DNA from: Phycisphaerales bacterium UBA6054
Lineage (GTDB): Bacteria; Planctomycetota; Phycisphaerae; Phycisphaerales; UBA1924
Length of the DNA stretch: 38,514 bases
Assembly: GCA_002429045.1 (NCBI GenBank)
Contig: DIYM01000082.1
Coordinates: 1-38,514, forward strand
Direction: 5' to 3'
Positions 1 to 9,723 of the stretch are shown here, piece after piece. Each line of letters starts with the position of its first letter. Positions within the stretch are counted from its first letter, which is position 1. The notes beneath the pieces were generated by a model. The model was given only the letters and a program-made list of their open reading frames with translations, did not search any database and was not told the DNA's origin. Both the position numbers and the translations under genes were made by a program.

Positions 1-672
1 GGCGTTGAACCCGCCGATGGGCCCGCCGCCGGCCGGCGGGAACGGGTTCGGGCGCAGGTTGAACAGGTTCACGAACCGCCCGTCGGGCGCCATGTTGCTG
101 ATCTGGAGCCAGTCGCGCTTGTCGAGGAACCCCTCCAACTCGAACTGCGTGGCGTTCTCCGAGAACGGGCGGTCGAGGGGATCGCCCAGGAACTCGGGGC
201 GCAGCGAGGCGAGCCAGGGGTCGGAGGGGACGCGGGGATCGAAGCTGTCGCCGCTCCGGCGCGTGAACGGGTTGCCGCCCGCGGGGAAGAACCAATCCGC
301 GGGGTCGTCGGACTGGGAACGGACGCTCCAGTCCGTGTAGGGCGCGTCGGTGGTCTCGCGGCGCGGGACCTGGTAGCGAAGGTCCGCGTCGGCGTACTGC
401 ATGGTCGCGTCGAGCCGGTCGATCCCGACGATGCCGATCGCGTGCTCGAGGTAGCGGTCGGCGTAGTCCGATTGCTCGGCGCGGATCTCCTGGGTGGCGA
501 CCGCGCGGGTGTCGGAACGACCGATCGAGATGTAGATCGCCGCGAAGACGGAGATCAACGCCAGCGTGCCGATCACAACGACCAGCGCGGACCCGCTGCG
601 GGCGCGCAGCGTCGCGGGCGTGGGACGGGACGGGCGGTGCTTGGCCTTGAATCGCTGCAGTGAGGATCGCAT
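1..672 (-). CDS. PilX-like pilus assembly protein, 3' part beyond the window
   Basis: The frame opens with ATG at 672 behind a good ribosome binding site (AAGGAG, six bases away) and stays open to the window edge, so the C-terminal part is missing. Residues 1-26 are basic. Residues 27-50 are a hydrophobic segment beginning GSALVVVIGTLALISVFA, which matches the N-terminal pattern of PilX/GspK-type minor pilus components; these lack the strict G-FTLIE cleavage motif. The remaining visible part is hydrophilic and rich in Asp, Pro and Arg. It is the last visible gene of the pilus/secretion cluster, 156 bases after the PilW-like gene. In known systems such proteins sit at or prime the pilus tip. 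The family call is inferred from the N-terminus and context only. Confidence 0.6.
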   Translation of the reverse strand, partial: MRSSLQRFKAKHRPSRPTPATLRARSGSALVVVIGTLALISVFAAIYISIGRSDTRAVATQEIRAEQSDYADRYLEHAIGIVGIDRLDATMQYADADLRYQVPRRETTDAPYTDWSVRSQSDDPADWFFPAGGNPFTRRSGDSFDPRVPSDPWLASLRPEFLGDPLDRPFSENATQFELEGFLDKRDWLQISNMAPDGRFVNLFNLRPNPFPPAGGGPIGGFNA

Positions 673-828
673 GGACCGCTCCTTCCCCGCGACAGGCGGG
701 GTCTCTCGCACCGTTCTCGACCGATCAGCCCGCACGCCGGTGCCACGCGCGATGCTCTGCGAAGGCCCGTCCCCGAGCCGTTGATCCGTGCTGTCCGCCC
801 CCGGACACCACACCTAGACCGAACGCGA

Positions 829-2742
829 TCAGCCCCGCCCGCCCGGGACCGCGAACACGAACTGGAACGTCCGCTCGGACTCCTGGTCCTCCGGGTCCGC
901 GATCGAGATCGTGAAACGAAGGAAGCGTGGCCAATCGACCGCGATGTCGTCGGTCGTGCCCGGCGTGCTGTTCGGGTCCGTGAACCCGAAGACCGCGAAA
1001 TCGGGCGACCGCTCCTGGTCAGAGGGCGCGGCGTTCACAAGCAATCGGCCCCGGGCACGGTCGTCCCGCTGCTGCAGGTCCGGGGTGTTGAACAGCGGGT
1101 CCGAGTACCGCCGGACCGTGGGGGCGTTCTCGTGGTCACGCAGGTCGATCACGCCGTCGTTGTCGTCGTCGCGTGTCGCCCGCGGCAGCCCGAACCACTG
1201 CATCTGGCGGAACTCCGGGTTGCCGGGCACCAGCGTCGGATCGACCGTGCCGTACGACCACTCGACGATGAACTCGGTCACCCTGGGCACGAACACCTGG
1301 GAAGTCAGCATCTCCTGATTCGCCTCGGCGATCGCCCGCCCCAGCAGGCCCTCGTCCGAGTTGTCGAACTCATCGCCCTCGTACACCAGACGCGTCGGCG
1401 TGTCCTCGTACCGGACGCCCGCCAGGTACCTGGGCACGGGGCCCGAGGTGTCCCAGAGACTCGGCATCGAGTCGAACACCCAGGCCCGCAGGATCTGCCC
1501 GTCCGCGCCGTCGAGGTCGAAGCCCCCCGCCGCGCTCTGGGGTGTCGGGTCCGCGCTGGTGTTGGGGTTCAGCCATGCCGCGCTGAAGCCGTCGAACGAT
1601 TGGGCTCCCGAGGCCGGGCGTGCGCTGTACTGGCGGATGGTCTCTGGGGCGTAGTAGTCCCCGGGCCTGCGTCCCACCGCGACGAGCGAGAGGATCTGAC
1701 GCCGGATGTCCGCGATCCGCCCCTGCGCGATGTCGACGACGCCGCTGGAGCGGAACGCCGGGAACGATCGCTGGGCGGGGGTCGCGGTCGGGCTGGGGAA
1801 CCGGGCGATATCCCCGATCCACCATCGGCTGTCGCCGTCGCCCGAGGGCGTGCCCGGCGGGCTGGCGTACGCCCTGATGTCGGTCCAGGCGAGGCTGTTG
1901 AAGATCGAGCGGGCCGAGGGCTGGAACGCGATCTGACGCACCGAGTCCTGGAGCAGGCGACGCCCGGTCTGGAGTTCGTCGCGCCGTTCGACGCCGAACA
2001 GTTCTTCGGGCGGTTGCGCCGCGATCCGGGGTGTCGTCAGCAGCGTCACCTGACGCAGCAGCGACCAGTCCTGGGCGAACCGGTTCGGGTTCGCCGGCGC
2101 ACCGCTCGGCTCTTGGACACCCAGCAGGGGCGCGTACGAGCGGCGCCGGGTCGACTCGAGGTTCGGGTCGGTCGGGAAGGGGTTGAAGAAGAAGTTCTGG
2201 GCGCTGTTGACGGGCGTCTCGAGGTCGGGCACGCGCTTCTGCCCGATGCCGTAATAGACAGCCGCCTCGTTCGCCGTCGCCAGCAGCCCGCTGGCGAGGG
2301 GCACACGCCGGGACACGAAATCGCCCCGCGCAAAGAACATGATCTCGTCCGCCCGCCGGGCGCGCCCCCTCCGGTCCCGGGGGGACAACTGCATGTCGAT
2401 GCCCTCCAGCACGGGGGGCTCCCCGCCGCCGACGGCTTCTTCGCTCGCGTAGCGGTTGGCGATGACCAGGTATCCCTCACGCGTCAGACGTTCGAGATCG
2501 GCGCGGATCTGGCTCTCGATCCGCTCGGCGGCGCGGTTGAGCGTGCTCGCACGACGCCCCTCGCTCACCGTCTCCCCGATGGACCCGAAGATCACCGCAA
2601 GCCCGATCGAGACCAGCGCGAGCACCGCGATCGCGATCAGCAACTCGACCAGCGTGAACGCCCGGCGCAAGCCGGGGGCATCAACACCACGGATCCGGAC
2701 CGGGCGACGAAGGACACGGGTTGTGGGCGCTTGCTGCGTCAT
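829..2742 (-). CDS. Large PilW/GspJ-like minor pseudopilin
   Basis: This 637-residue protein has a type IV prepilin N-terminus: a basic leader, then A28-FTLVELL with Glu at mature position 5 and a hydrophobic helix to about residue 50. The residue before the cleavage site is Ala, not the usual Gly, which prepilin peptidases sometimes accept. The later part is Asp-, Arg- and Pro-rich with no domain I recognise. Typical GspJ/PilW proteins have 200-350 residues, so this one is unusually long. The ATG at 2742 is preceded by TAAGGAG, which contains the stop codon of the upstream gene, so translation is probably coupled. Position after FimT- and PilV-like genes supports a PilW/GspJ role in a pilus-tip complex; the exact subfamily is inferred. 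Confidence 0.7.
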   Translation of the reverse strand: MTQQAPTTRVLRRPVRIRGVDAPGLRRAFTLVELLIAIAVLALVSIGLAVIFGSIGETVSEGRRASTLNRAAERIESQIRADLERLTREGYLVIANRYASEEAVGGGEPPVLEGIDMQLSPRDRRGRARRADEIMFFARGDFVSRRVPLASGLLATANEAAVYYGIGQKRVPDLETPVNSAQNFFFNPFPTDPNLESTRRRSYAPLLGVQEPSGAPANPNRFAQDWSLLRQVTLLTTPRIAAQPPEELFGVERRDELQTGRRLLQDSVRQIAFQPSARSIFNSLAWTDIRAYASPPGTPSGDGDSRWWIGDIARFPSPTATPAQRSFPAFRSSGVVDIAQGRIADIRRQILSLVAVGRRPGDYYAPETIRQYSARPASGAQSFDGFSAAWLNPNTSADPTPQSAAGGFDLDGADGQILRAWVFDSMPSLWDTSGPVPRYLAGVRYEDTPTRLVYEGDEFDNSDEGLLGRAIAEANQEMLTSQVFVPRVTEFIVEWSYGTVDPTLVPGNPEFRQMQWFGLPRATRDDDNDGVIDLRDHENAPTVRRYSDPLFNTPDLQQRDDRARGRLLVNAAPSDQERSPDFAVFGFTDPNSTPGTTDDIAVDWPRFLRFTISIADPEDQESERTFQFVFAVPGGRG

Positions 2743-2757
2743 CCTCGTGCGAACTCC

Positions 2758-3921
2758 TTAACCGCCCCTCGGCTTCGACAGCGTGTACACCCGGACCGCC
2801 GCCGGGATCTGCGGCGTGAACACGATCTGCTTGACCCACGTGGTCCGCTGCGCGTCGTCGGGGTTGCGGATCGCCACACCGCGCCCCTCGCTTGCGTTGG
2901 CTTGCACGAACGGGGGGTCCACCACGACCGCCCGCCGGGCCAACGCGTCGTCCCCGCCGGGCTCGACCTCGGGGAGCCCGACCACCGTCCGGACCACGCC
3001 CGTGTTATCGACGAACTGCTGCCCAACACGCCGGACCTGGCTGATGGTCAGATCGAAGCCGTCGTTCCCGACCACCCCGTTCTCGAACACCAGCCAGTCC
3101 AGTTGCTCTTCGTACACCGAGACCTCGGCGGCCAGCGGGATCGGGTAGACCACGGAACGCGTGCCGCCCTCGTCGGTGACCTGGCGGCCGCGGCTGGGAT
3201 CGAGCGCCAGCGGGAGGACCGGGCGGCTCACGTTCGGCGGGCTGTTGTCGTTGGTCAGCAGGTCCGAGAGGGTGAAGTTGCGCGGCACGCGGATGCGTTC
3301 GTCGATACGCCGAACGAATATCGCGACCTGAACGCCTTCGCCCGGCAACCGGCGCACGATGGGGTCCCAGACGAAGCGGGGATCCGACCCCGAATCCGGC
3401 AGCGGGAACAGACGCGACTGGACCGGCAACTGGAACTGGTACTCGGCGCCAGCCCCGAGCGCGTTCACACGCCACAGCCCCTCCTGGAGATCGGAGAGCC
3501 GGCTGACATCGAACGTCGGGATCGGTTCCGCGAAGGGGGGACGCTGCCCGCGCGCCGCTTCATCGACCGTGGAAACGATCCACGAGTAGAGACGGTTGTT
3601 GGCCCCGATGCGGACGGGGCGTACGCCGGCCCCGCCGTTCTCTCGCGGGGTACCCAGCGCGATCCGGTTCGCGGAATCAAGCGCCCAGAGCGGGGAGAGG
3701 TCCAGCGTGCCGGGCTCTGCGTTGCTGAGCATGTCAAAGGCGAAATCGGCGACGTCGGCCCCGCGGGACGCGTTGAACGCGTCCCGCTGCTGCGCGATCA
3801 CCGCCGGAAACACCGCACCGAGCCCGAGCAGGCCCAACGCGAGCACCAGCACCGCGATCAGCACCTCGATCAGCGAGAATCCGCCGACCGACCGGCACGC
3901 CCTGCGCCGACCACCCATCAT
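2758..3921 (-). CDS. PilV/GspI-like minor pseudopilin
   Basis: The 387-residue product has the prepilin motif G14-FSLIEV followed by the helix LIAVLVLALGLLGLG, typical of PilV/GspI proteins. I chose ATG at 3921 because it has GGAGG seven bases upstream and overlaps the preceding gene's stop in ATGA; the frame is open further upstream, but that start would bury the overlap inside the preceding gene. The leader is short and basic, as expected for cleavage and N-methylation by PilD-type peptidase. After the helix there is no recognisable domain. The protein is about twice the usual PilV/GspI length. It lies in a tight chain of four pseudopilin genes, and such minor pilins co-assemble into an initiation or tip complex. 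Confidence 0.75.
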   Translation of the reverse strand: MMGGRRRACRSVGGFSLIEVLIAVLVLALGLLGLGAVFPAVIAQQRDAFNASRGADVADFAFDMLSNAEPGTLDLSPLWALDSANRIALGTPRENGGAGVRPVRIGANNRLYSWIVSTVDEAARGQRPPFAEPIPTFDVSRLSDLQEGLWRVNALGAGAEYQFQLPVQSRLFPLPDSGSDPRFVWDPIVRRLPGEGVQVAIFVRRIDERIRVPRNFTLSDLLTNDNSPPNVSRPVLPLALDPSRGRQVTDEGGTRSVVYPIPLAAEVSVYEEQLDWLVFENGVVGNDGFDLTISQVRRVGQQFVDNTGVVRTVVGLPEVEPGGDDALARRAVVVDPPFVQANASEGRGVAIRNPDDAQRTTWVKQIVFTPQIPAAVRVYTLSKPRGG

Positions 3922-5186
3922 CGCAGCACCTCCACGAGTTCGCCCGTGAGCGGACGCACCAGGTACAGGCGTGCCTGGGGGGCGTCCTCGTCGTTGATCT
4001 CTTGATCGAAGTTCGTGTCGCCCTCGATCCACGCGTTGATCCGATCACGGACCTCGTCGTTGTTGAACCCGTCGCGGAACAGGCCCTCGTCGTAACGGAT
4101 CGCATCATCGCCCGAACCGTCGGCGGCGACAGGCGAGTACAGCGTCCCGGTCACCGGATTCAGCGACCGCGCCCCGATGTCCTGGGCCAGCCGGCGCTCG
4201 TCGTACACCGCGAACCTGGTCACCGGCTTGACCAGCACCGTGTCGTTGGACTGGATCCCGATGTACGCCAGCGTTGAATCGAACGACTGCGTGTTGTAGG
4301 GCGGATCGAGGGCCCTCCCGGTTCTCGGGTTGAACGGCGCGGCGTCGATCAGCCCGCGCGCCCAACGCACGAGATCCTCGCTCCGGTCGGGACGCAGCCT
4401 GAGCTGGTCCGCGTCGGGGTTCTGCGCTCCAACGCGGTCACGCGAGCTCGGGCGAGGGTCGATGAGCAACGACAGCCCGCGATCGCTGCTCACCGCGCCC
4501 GTCCGCGCGTCGAACCGGATCATGAACGACTGACGGGATGTCTGCGACGCGAAGTTCGGACGAACCCCGGCCGAGCTGCCGTTCGAGGGCGAGACCTGGA
4601 GGTCGACCGGGTACAGCCCCGACTCGGGGAAGACCCAGTTGCGTTCGTTCTTGACGGGCTCCTGGGTCTGCACACCGCCCCACGGCTCGCTGTTGTACCA
4701 CGCGGCGAACTCCCGGCCGTTGCCCTGGGTGTCCACCATCGATCCGGCGGACGCGTACCCCCGGACGTGCCAGTTCGGCGGCATCTCGATCAGCGTCGCG
4801 TCTGCCACCGGGGCGAAGACATCCACGCGGACCTGACCGGCGGCGCTGAGTTCGCCCCGCCGACGCTGCTGGCTGATGCTGCCCACACGGACCGCGGGAA
4901 CGATCCGCATCGGCCCGCCCTGGTCGTACAAGAACACCACCGCTCCGTCGTCGCCGCCGGCGGAGCGCAACGCCACGTCGCGTGCCGACGCGACCGCCGC
5001 CTCGACCGAGTTGAACGCCAGTGATCGCTCGGACGAGTAGATCAGAGCCCGGAACGCGGGCGTCGCGATCGTCAGCACGATCACGATCACCACGATCACG
5101 ACGAGCAACTCGACGACGGTGAAACCGCGCCGCACCGGGGTCTGCCCCGACAGCATGCCGCGATGGATGCGTGAACGGTGGTTCAT
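3918..5186 (-). CDS. FimT/GspH-like minor pseudopilin
   Basis: The protein has 422 residues. After a 21-residue basic leader comes G21-FTVVELL with Glu at mature position 5 and a long hydrophobic helix rich in Val and Ile. The following helix contains SVEAAVASARDVAL, resembling the conserved helix of FimT/GspH proteins. The start ATG at 5186 overlaps the upstream stop as ATGA, and the gene in turn overlaps the next by ATGA, so the three pseudopilin genes are likely translated in a coupled way. The globular part is roughly 2.5 times the usual FimT length and has no recognised domain. It probably acts as a minor subunit of the pilus or pseudopilus. Confidence 0.72.
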   Translation of the reverse strand: MNHRSRIHRGMLSGQTPVRRGFTVVELLVVIVVIVIVLTIATPAFRALIYSSERSLAFNSVEAAVASARDVALRSAGGDDGAVVFLYDQGGPMRIVPAVRVGSISQQRRRGELSAAGQVRVDVFAPVADATLIEMPPNWHVRGYASAGSMVDTQGNGREFAAWYNSEPWGGVQTQEPVKNERNWVFPESGLYPVDLQVSPSNGSSAGVRPNFASQTSRQSFMIRFDARTGAVSSDRGLSLLIDPRPSSRDRVGAQNPDADQLRLRPDRSEDLVRWARGLIDAAPFNPRTGRALDPPYNTQSFDSTLAYIGIQSNDTVLVKPVTRFAVYDERRLAQDIGARSLNPVTGTLYSPVAADGSGDDAIRYDEGLFRDGFNNDEVRDRINAWIEGDTNFDQEINDEDAPQARLYLVRPLTGELVEVLR

Positions 5187-6322
5187 TTGCCAAGCCCCAC
5201 GACGTTGTCCTCCATCGCCTTCGCGCGCAGGTCGGCCTTGCCCTCCAGAGAGGCCGGCTCGGCCTCACGCAGGGCGGCCGCGATGTCCTCGATCGCTTCC
5301 GTCCCGAACAGGCCGTCCGGGCCCGCGCTCACGATCGCGAACCGCGCCGAACGGAGTTCGGGGTCTCCCCCGGTCAGGTCGTTGGCGATGCTGTCATCGA
5401 CCGCGTTGTTCGGGTTGTTCTGCACCCCGGCGTAGACCGCGGGGTCAACCAGCACCGGGGGGATGTTCAGATCCAGGGTCGACTCGACCACAAGCCGCCC
5501 GTTGACGAGACGTCCGGCCTCCCACCGGTAGTACCGGACCGCCCGCCCCCACGGATCGAGGAACGCGACCTCGGCGTCGGTCGGCATCACCGTGCCGGGC
5601 ACCGCGGACTCGTGCTCGGCGTACTCGAGTTGCTCGAAGTACCCGATGACCTGCTTGAGCGATCCGGTGTCGGCGTCCACCACCGGCTCGTACCGGTCAC
5701 GCGTCGAGCCCACCGGATAGCCCACGCCGATAAACAGCCCGTTCGCCTGCGGCCGCGCGAAGCCCGGGCCCGCCACGCCGTCCAGCCGTTTGCCCCCGAC
5801 ACCGCTCAGGTAGAACGGCAGCGCGAACTTCGAGTAGCGGATGTCGCTCCACGCCCGATCGTCGTCCCATTCGCCGCCCTGGGTCAACTCGACGCGGTCG
5901 TTGACCCCGCCCTCCCGGCGTCTGAAGAACGCCGAGTCCTCGCCCTCCGCCCATACGACCAGACGCTCGAACTGGATGTCCCCCGAATCGATCTCGACCA
6001 GCGGGCCGTCCCGCTGCTGCCCCTCGATCTGCACGAACGGTCGCCGGAGATCGTCGCCGTCCGAGATCGGGGCCCCGTCGTGCACCAGCGGCGGGTAGAA
6101 CCCGAAATCGTTCTTGAACTGCGTCACGCCCAGCACGAGCGCGTCGATCGACTGCTGGGCGGTCGTGCTGCGGGCACGCTCCACCGCGCGGGACAGCCCG
6201 GAGATCAGCAACGCCGCGAGCAGCGCGATGATCGTGATCCCGACCAGCAGTTCGATCAGCGTGAAGCCGGCGCGCGGCACCCGGCTCGGGCGGTGCTCGG
6301 CTGACTTCGGATGCCTCGGCAT
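5183..6322 (-). CDS. GspG-like pseudopilin
   Basis: The 379-residue protein begins with a basic leader and the canonical prepilin site G19-FTLIELLVGITIIALLAA. After the helix, the stretch QFKNDFGFYPP matches the pattern seen after the first helix of GspG major pseudopilins (F..D.G.YP). This suggests a GspG-type subunit, although GspG itself has about 140 residues and this protein carries a much longer C-terminal domain of unknown role. The ATG at 6322 is preceded by GGAGG at seven bases. It is the first pseudopilin gene after the platform gene, 105 bases downstream, and overlaps the next by ATGA. It could be either the main shaft subunit or an enlarged minor one. Confidence 0.72.
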   Translation of the reverse strand: MPRHPKSAEHRPSRVPRAGFTLIELLVGITIIALLAALLISGLSRAVERARSTTAQQSIDALVLGVTQFKNDFGFYPPLVHDGAPISDGDDLRRPFVQIEGQQRDGPLVEIDSGDIQFERLVVWAEGEDSAFFRRREGGVNDRVELTQGGEWDDDRAWSDIRYSKFALPFYLSGVGGKRLDGVAGPGFARPQANGLFIGVGYPVGSTRDRYEPVVDADTGSLKQVIGYFEQLEYAEHESAVPGTVMPTDAEVAFLDPWGRAVRYYRWEAGRLVNGRLVVESTLDLNIPPVLVDPAVYAGVQNNPNNAVDDSIANDLTGGDPELRSARFAIVSAGPDGLFGTEAIEDIAAALREAEPASLEGKADLRAKAMEDNVVGLGK

Positions 6323-6427
6323 GGGGGACCCTCCAGGGCAGCAGGCGATCGGAACGGCGAAGGACGATCAGGGGATTACGGGACGACTCGATGGACAGCA
6401 GGGCGGGAGGGGCGGCTCGCCCGGGGC

Positions 6428-7711
6428 TTACTGGAGCGACTCGATCATCTTGATCATCGGCAGGAACATCGCGACCACGATCGTTCCGACCATCCCGCCC
6501 AGCACCACGACCATCAGCGGCTCGAGCAGCGAGACGAGGGACTCGACCGCGACGTCGACCTCTTCGTCGTAGTTGTCCGCGATCTTCATGAGCATCGCGT
6601 CCATGTCGCCGGTCTCCTCGCCGACATCGATCATGTTCACCACGATCGCGTCGCAGGTCTTCGACTCACGCAGCGGGCCCGCGAAGCTCTCGCCCTCGCG
6701 GATCGAATCGTGCACCTTCTTGAGCGCCTTCTCGTACACGTAGTTGCCGCTGGTCTCCGCCGTGATCGTCACGGCCTCGAGGATCGGCACGCCGGCACCG
6801 ATCAGGGTGCCGAGCGTCCTGGTGAACCGGGCCACGACCGTCTTGCGGATCAGGTTGCCGAAGATCGGCGTCCACAGCAGCAGCGTGTCGAACACCGCAC
6901 GCCCGGGCGGGGTCTTGCGGATCAGCTTGTACGAGATCCAGAGGACCGGGCCCGCGAGCGCCACGATCACGGCGCCGGGCACGCTCTGCCCCGCCTTGGT
7001 GCCCGCCATCCAGCTCGAGGTGTCCATCAGCCAGAGCGTCAGGCCGGGGAGTTCCACCTCGAAGTCCGCGAAGATGTCCTTGAACTTCGGGATGATGAAC
7101 ACCATGATGAACGTGAGGATCACCACCGCGATGAACATGACCACGACCGGGTAGACGAGCGCGCCCTTGATCTTGCGCTTCAGCCGCTCGCTCTTTTCCA
7201 TGAACTCCGCGATACGCTGGAGGATGAGGTCCAGCACGCCGCCGATCTCGCCCGCGTTGACCATCTTGACATAGAGATTGTCGTAGGCTTTGGGATACTT
7301 GCCCATCGACTCGGACAGCGAGCTCCCGCCCTCGACCTCCTCGCAGACGCCAGAGAGCACCGATTTCATCTTCCCCGGCTTCTGCTGGCTCTCGAGGATC
7401 TGGAGCGAGCGCAGCAGCGGGAGGCCCGCGTCCTGCAGCGTCGACAGCTGCCGGGTGAACAGCGTGAGGTGCTTGGGCTTGACGCGCCCGAAGCTGATCG
7501 TCGTGCCGCCGCCCTTCTTCTTTTTCTTCTTGGCGGCGCCCTCTTCGCCCGGCTTGGGCTTGGCCTTCTTCTCCTTGACCGGCTGGACCGACGTGGGGAA
7601 GTAGCCTTGGGCCTTGATCTTCTGGGTCGCCTCCTCGCTGGACGCGGCCTCGATCGTGCCCTTCTGGTTCTTGCCAGAAGCGTTCAGTGCCTGGTATGTG
7701 AACGTTGCCAT
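6428..7711 (-). CDS. pilC: PilC/GspF inner-membrane platform protein
   Basis: The 427-residue protein starts MATFTYQALNASGK, the typical opening of PilC/GspF, and contains two GspF (T2SSF) domains. The first includes FTRQLSTLQDAGLPLL and the second FTRTLGTLIGAGVPILEA, separated by hydrophobic membrane segments, with a third hydrophobic segment at the C-terminus. I chose ATG at 7711 because of GAGGAG just upstream and the family-typical N-terminus; the frame extends 17 codons further but that part is not conserved-looking. A Lys-rich linker with a run of Lys residues near position 70 is unusual. In type IV pili and type II secretion this protein couples the cytoplasmic ATPases to pilin movement. 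Its neighbours are the ATPase genes upstream and the pseudopilins downstream. Confidence 0.92.
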   Translation of the reverse strand: MATFTYQALNASGKNQKGTIEAASSEEATQKIKAQGYFPTSVQPVKEKKAKPKPGEEGAAKKKKKKGGGTTISFGRVKPKHLTLFTRQLSTLQDAGLPLLRSLQILESQQKPGKMKSVLSGVCEEVEGGSSLSESMGKYPKAYDNLYVKMVNAGEIGGVLDLILQRIAEFMEKSERLKRKIKGALVYPVVVMFIAVVILTFIMVFIIPKFKDIFADFEVELPGLTLWLMDTSSWMAGTKAGQSVPGAVIVALAGPVLWISYKLIRKTPPGRAVFDTLLLWTPIFGNLIRKTVVARFTRTLGTLIGAGVPILEAVTITAETSGNYVYEKALKKVHDSIREGESFAGPLRESKTCDAIVVNMIDVGEETGDMDAMLMKIADNYDEEVDVAVESLVSLLEPLMVVVLGGMVGTIVVAMFLPMIKMIESLQ

Positions 7712-7795
7712 CTCGTGCTCCTCACGATCGATCGAGCGCCCGCGGCCGCTCCCTCGAAACATCGCGCTTCATCCGCTTCCCGCGCGGCCCGCCGC

Positions 7796-9520
7796 TCATT
7801 CCTCGGCCAGCGTCTCACGCATGACCTCGTCGATGGTCGTCAGCCCCTCGTAGATCCCGAGAAGCCCGCACTCACGCAGGCTCCTCATCCCCTTGCGACG
7901 CGCCAGCGTCCGCAGCACCGCGGTGCTCGAGTCCTTCATGATCAGCTCGCGCATCTCGTCGTCCATCGTCATGATCTCGAACAACGCCATGCGACCCTTG
8001 TACCCGCCGCCCACCTGGTTCGAAGCGCCCGGGCGGAAGAAGTCCTTGCCGGCGATATCCTCGGGGCGCAGGTTCAACTCCATCAGCTCTTGCTCGCTCG
8101 GCGTGTAGCGCTCGCGCGTCTCCTGGTTCAGCTTCCGAACCAGCCGCTGCGCCACGATGCCCTCGAGCGTCGCCGTCAACAGGAACGGCTCGACACCCAG
8201 ATCCACGAGACGGATGATCGAACTCGGGGCGTCGTTCGTGTGCAGCGTGGACAGCACCAGGTGACCTGTCAGCGAGGCCTGCACGGCGATCTGAGCGGTC
8301 TCCAGGTCGCGGATCTCGCCCACAAGGATCACATCCGGGTCCTGACGCAAGAACGAACGCAGAGCCTTGGCGAATGTCAGCCCCGCCTCCGCGTTCACCT
8401 GGACCTGGCACAGGCCGTCGATGTCGTACTCGACCGGGTCCTCGGCCGTGAGCACCTTGGTCTTGATGTCGTTCAACTCGGCGAGTGCCGCGTACAGCGT
8501 GGTCGTCTTGCCCGAGCCGGTCGGCCCGGTCACGATCACGATCCCGTTGGGCTTGGCGATCAATCCGCGGAACTTCTCGAGGTCGTCGCTGCGGAAGCCG
8601 ACCCGATCCAGCGACAGCTCGACGTTGCCCCGGTCGAGCACGCGCATCACGCACGACTCGCCGTAGATCGTCGGCAGGATCGCCACGCGGAGGTCGATCG
8701 GGTTCCCCCCCACCGTCAGTTCGATACGCCCGTCCTGGGGCAAGCGACGCTCGGCGATGTCCAGATTCGCCATGACCTTCACGCGGCTCGTGATCGACGC
8801 GCCCAGATGCGGCGGCGGGGGAACCATCTCGTACAGAACACCGTCGATGCGGTACCGCATCTTGAACTCGTTCTCGAACGGCTCGAAATGGATGTCCGAC
8901 GCCCGGTCCTTGATCGCCTGGAGGAGCACCAGGTTCAGCAGGCGGATCACCTGGTTGTCGTCCGCCATCTCCAGCTGCGACTCGATCGCGATCGCGTCGC
9001 TGCCGGCCATCGCCTGGACACGCTCATCGGACGCCAGCTCGCCCATGACATCCGCGACCGAACTCTCGGTCGCGTAGTGCTTCTCGATGATCGCGTCGAT
9101 CATCTCCGCCGGCGCCACGACCGCGTCCACCTTGGCCCCCAGCAGCAAGCGGAGATCGTCCACCGCCTGGAACTTGCCCGCGTCTTTGATCGCGACCCGG
9201 AGGTGCTTGCGGACCGGGTCCCACTTGATCGGGACCAACTCGTACGCCCGGGCGTTCTCGGACGGGATCGCGTCGATCGTCTCCTCGGGGATCCTGATCT
9301 TGGAGATGTCGACGAACTCCATGCCCGCCTGGCCGGCCAACGCCCGATCGACATCGCCCTGCGAGCAATACCCCAACTCGATCAGCACCTGGCCCAGCTT
9401 CATCTTCTGGGTCTTGCCCTTCTGGACCTGCAACGCCTCGTGGACCTGCTCGCGCGTGACCACCCCGAGCTTGGTCAACGCCCGACCGATCTTGCGTCCT
9501 TTGAGTTCCGAGACTTCCAT
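7796..9520 (-). CDS. PilB/GspE-type assembly ATPase
   Basis: The 574-residue product has an N-terminal MshEN/GspE-N region (LGQVLIELGYCSQGDVDRAL) and a secretion ATPase core with Walker A GPTGSGKTTT near residue 330, an Asp box (LTAEDPVEYDIDG), Walker B around DPDVILVGEIRD, and a His box (STLHTNDAPSSIIRL). Family members power pilus or pseudopilus extension from the cytoplasmic side of the platform. The four-Cys zinc motif usual near the C-terminus of PilB/GspE is absent; the equivalent stretch ends in GGGYKGRMALFEIM without Cys. The ATG at 9520 follows AGGGGAG at five bases. It sits between pilT and pilC and is one of two such ATPases in the cluster, so pilB versus gspE cannot be decided by sequence alone. 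Confidence 0.92.
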   Translation of the reverse strand: MEVSELKGRKIGRALTKLGVVTREQVHEALQVQKGKTQKMKLGQVLIELGYCSQGDVDRALAGQAGMEFVDISKIRIPEETIDAIPSENARAYELVPIKWDPVRKHLRVAIKDAGKFQAVDDLRLLLGAKVDAVVAPAEMIDAIIEKHYATESSVADVMGELASDERVQAMAGSDAIAIESQLEMADDNQVIRLLNLVLLQAIKDRASDIHFEPFENEFKMRYRIDGVLYEMVPPPPHLGASITSRVKVMANLDIAERRLPQDGRIELTVGGNPIDLRVAILPTIYGESCVMRVLDRGNVELSLDRVGFRSDDLEKFRGLIAKPNGIVIVTGPTGSGKTTTLYAALAELNDIKTKVLTAEDPVEYDIDGLCQVQVNAEAGLTFAKALRSFLRQDPDVILVGEIRDLETAQIAVQASLTGHLVLSTLHTNDAPSSIIRLVDLGVEPFLLTATLEGIVAQRLVRKLNQETRERYTPSEQELMELNLRPEDIAGKDFFRPGASNQVGGGYKGRMALFEIMTMDDEMRELIMKDSSTAVLRTLARRKGMRSLRECGLLGIYEGLTTIDEVMRETLAEE

Positions 9521-9723
9521 TCCGGCTCCCCTTTGGGCCCTGCGCGATCAAGCGACCGGCACGCCCATATTCGCATCGAATCCCGCACGGTTCGCGGCCA
9601 AACCGAGCGATTCTCGGCATCTAGGCGATGCGACAGGTTGTTTATGGATCAATTTCATCGCCCGCCAGCTTCGGGCAGACCGTGTCGTACGCGCGAGAAC
9701 CGCGAACCCTAGGGCCCGTCGGT

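Noticed and set aside
781..4005. Long plus-strand open frame of over 1000 codons opposite the pseudopilin genes
   Set aside because: It is rich in Arg, Pro, Asp and His with no domain, and lies antisense to genes with clear motifs and ribosome binding sites; it is an effect of high GC.
6311..9712. Long plus-strand open frame opposite pilC and the PilB/GspE ATPase
   Set aside because: Same low-complexity Arg/His/Asp composition, and complementary to well-recognised genes.
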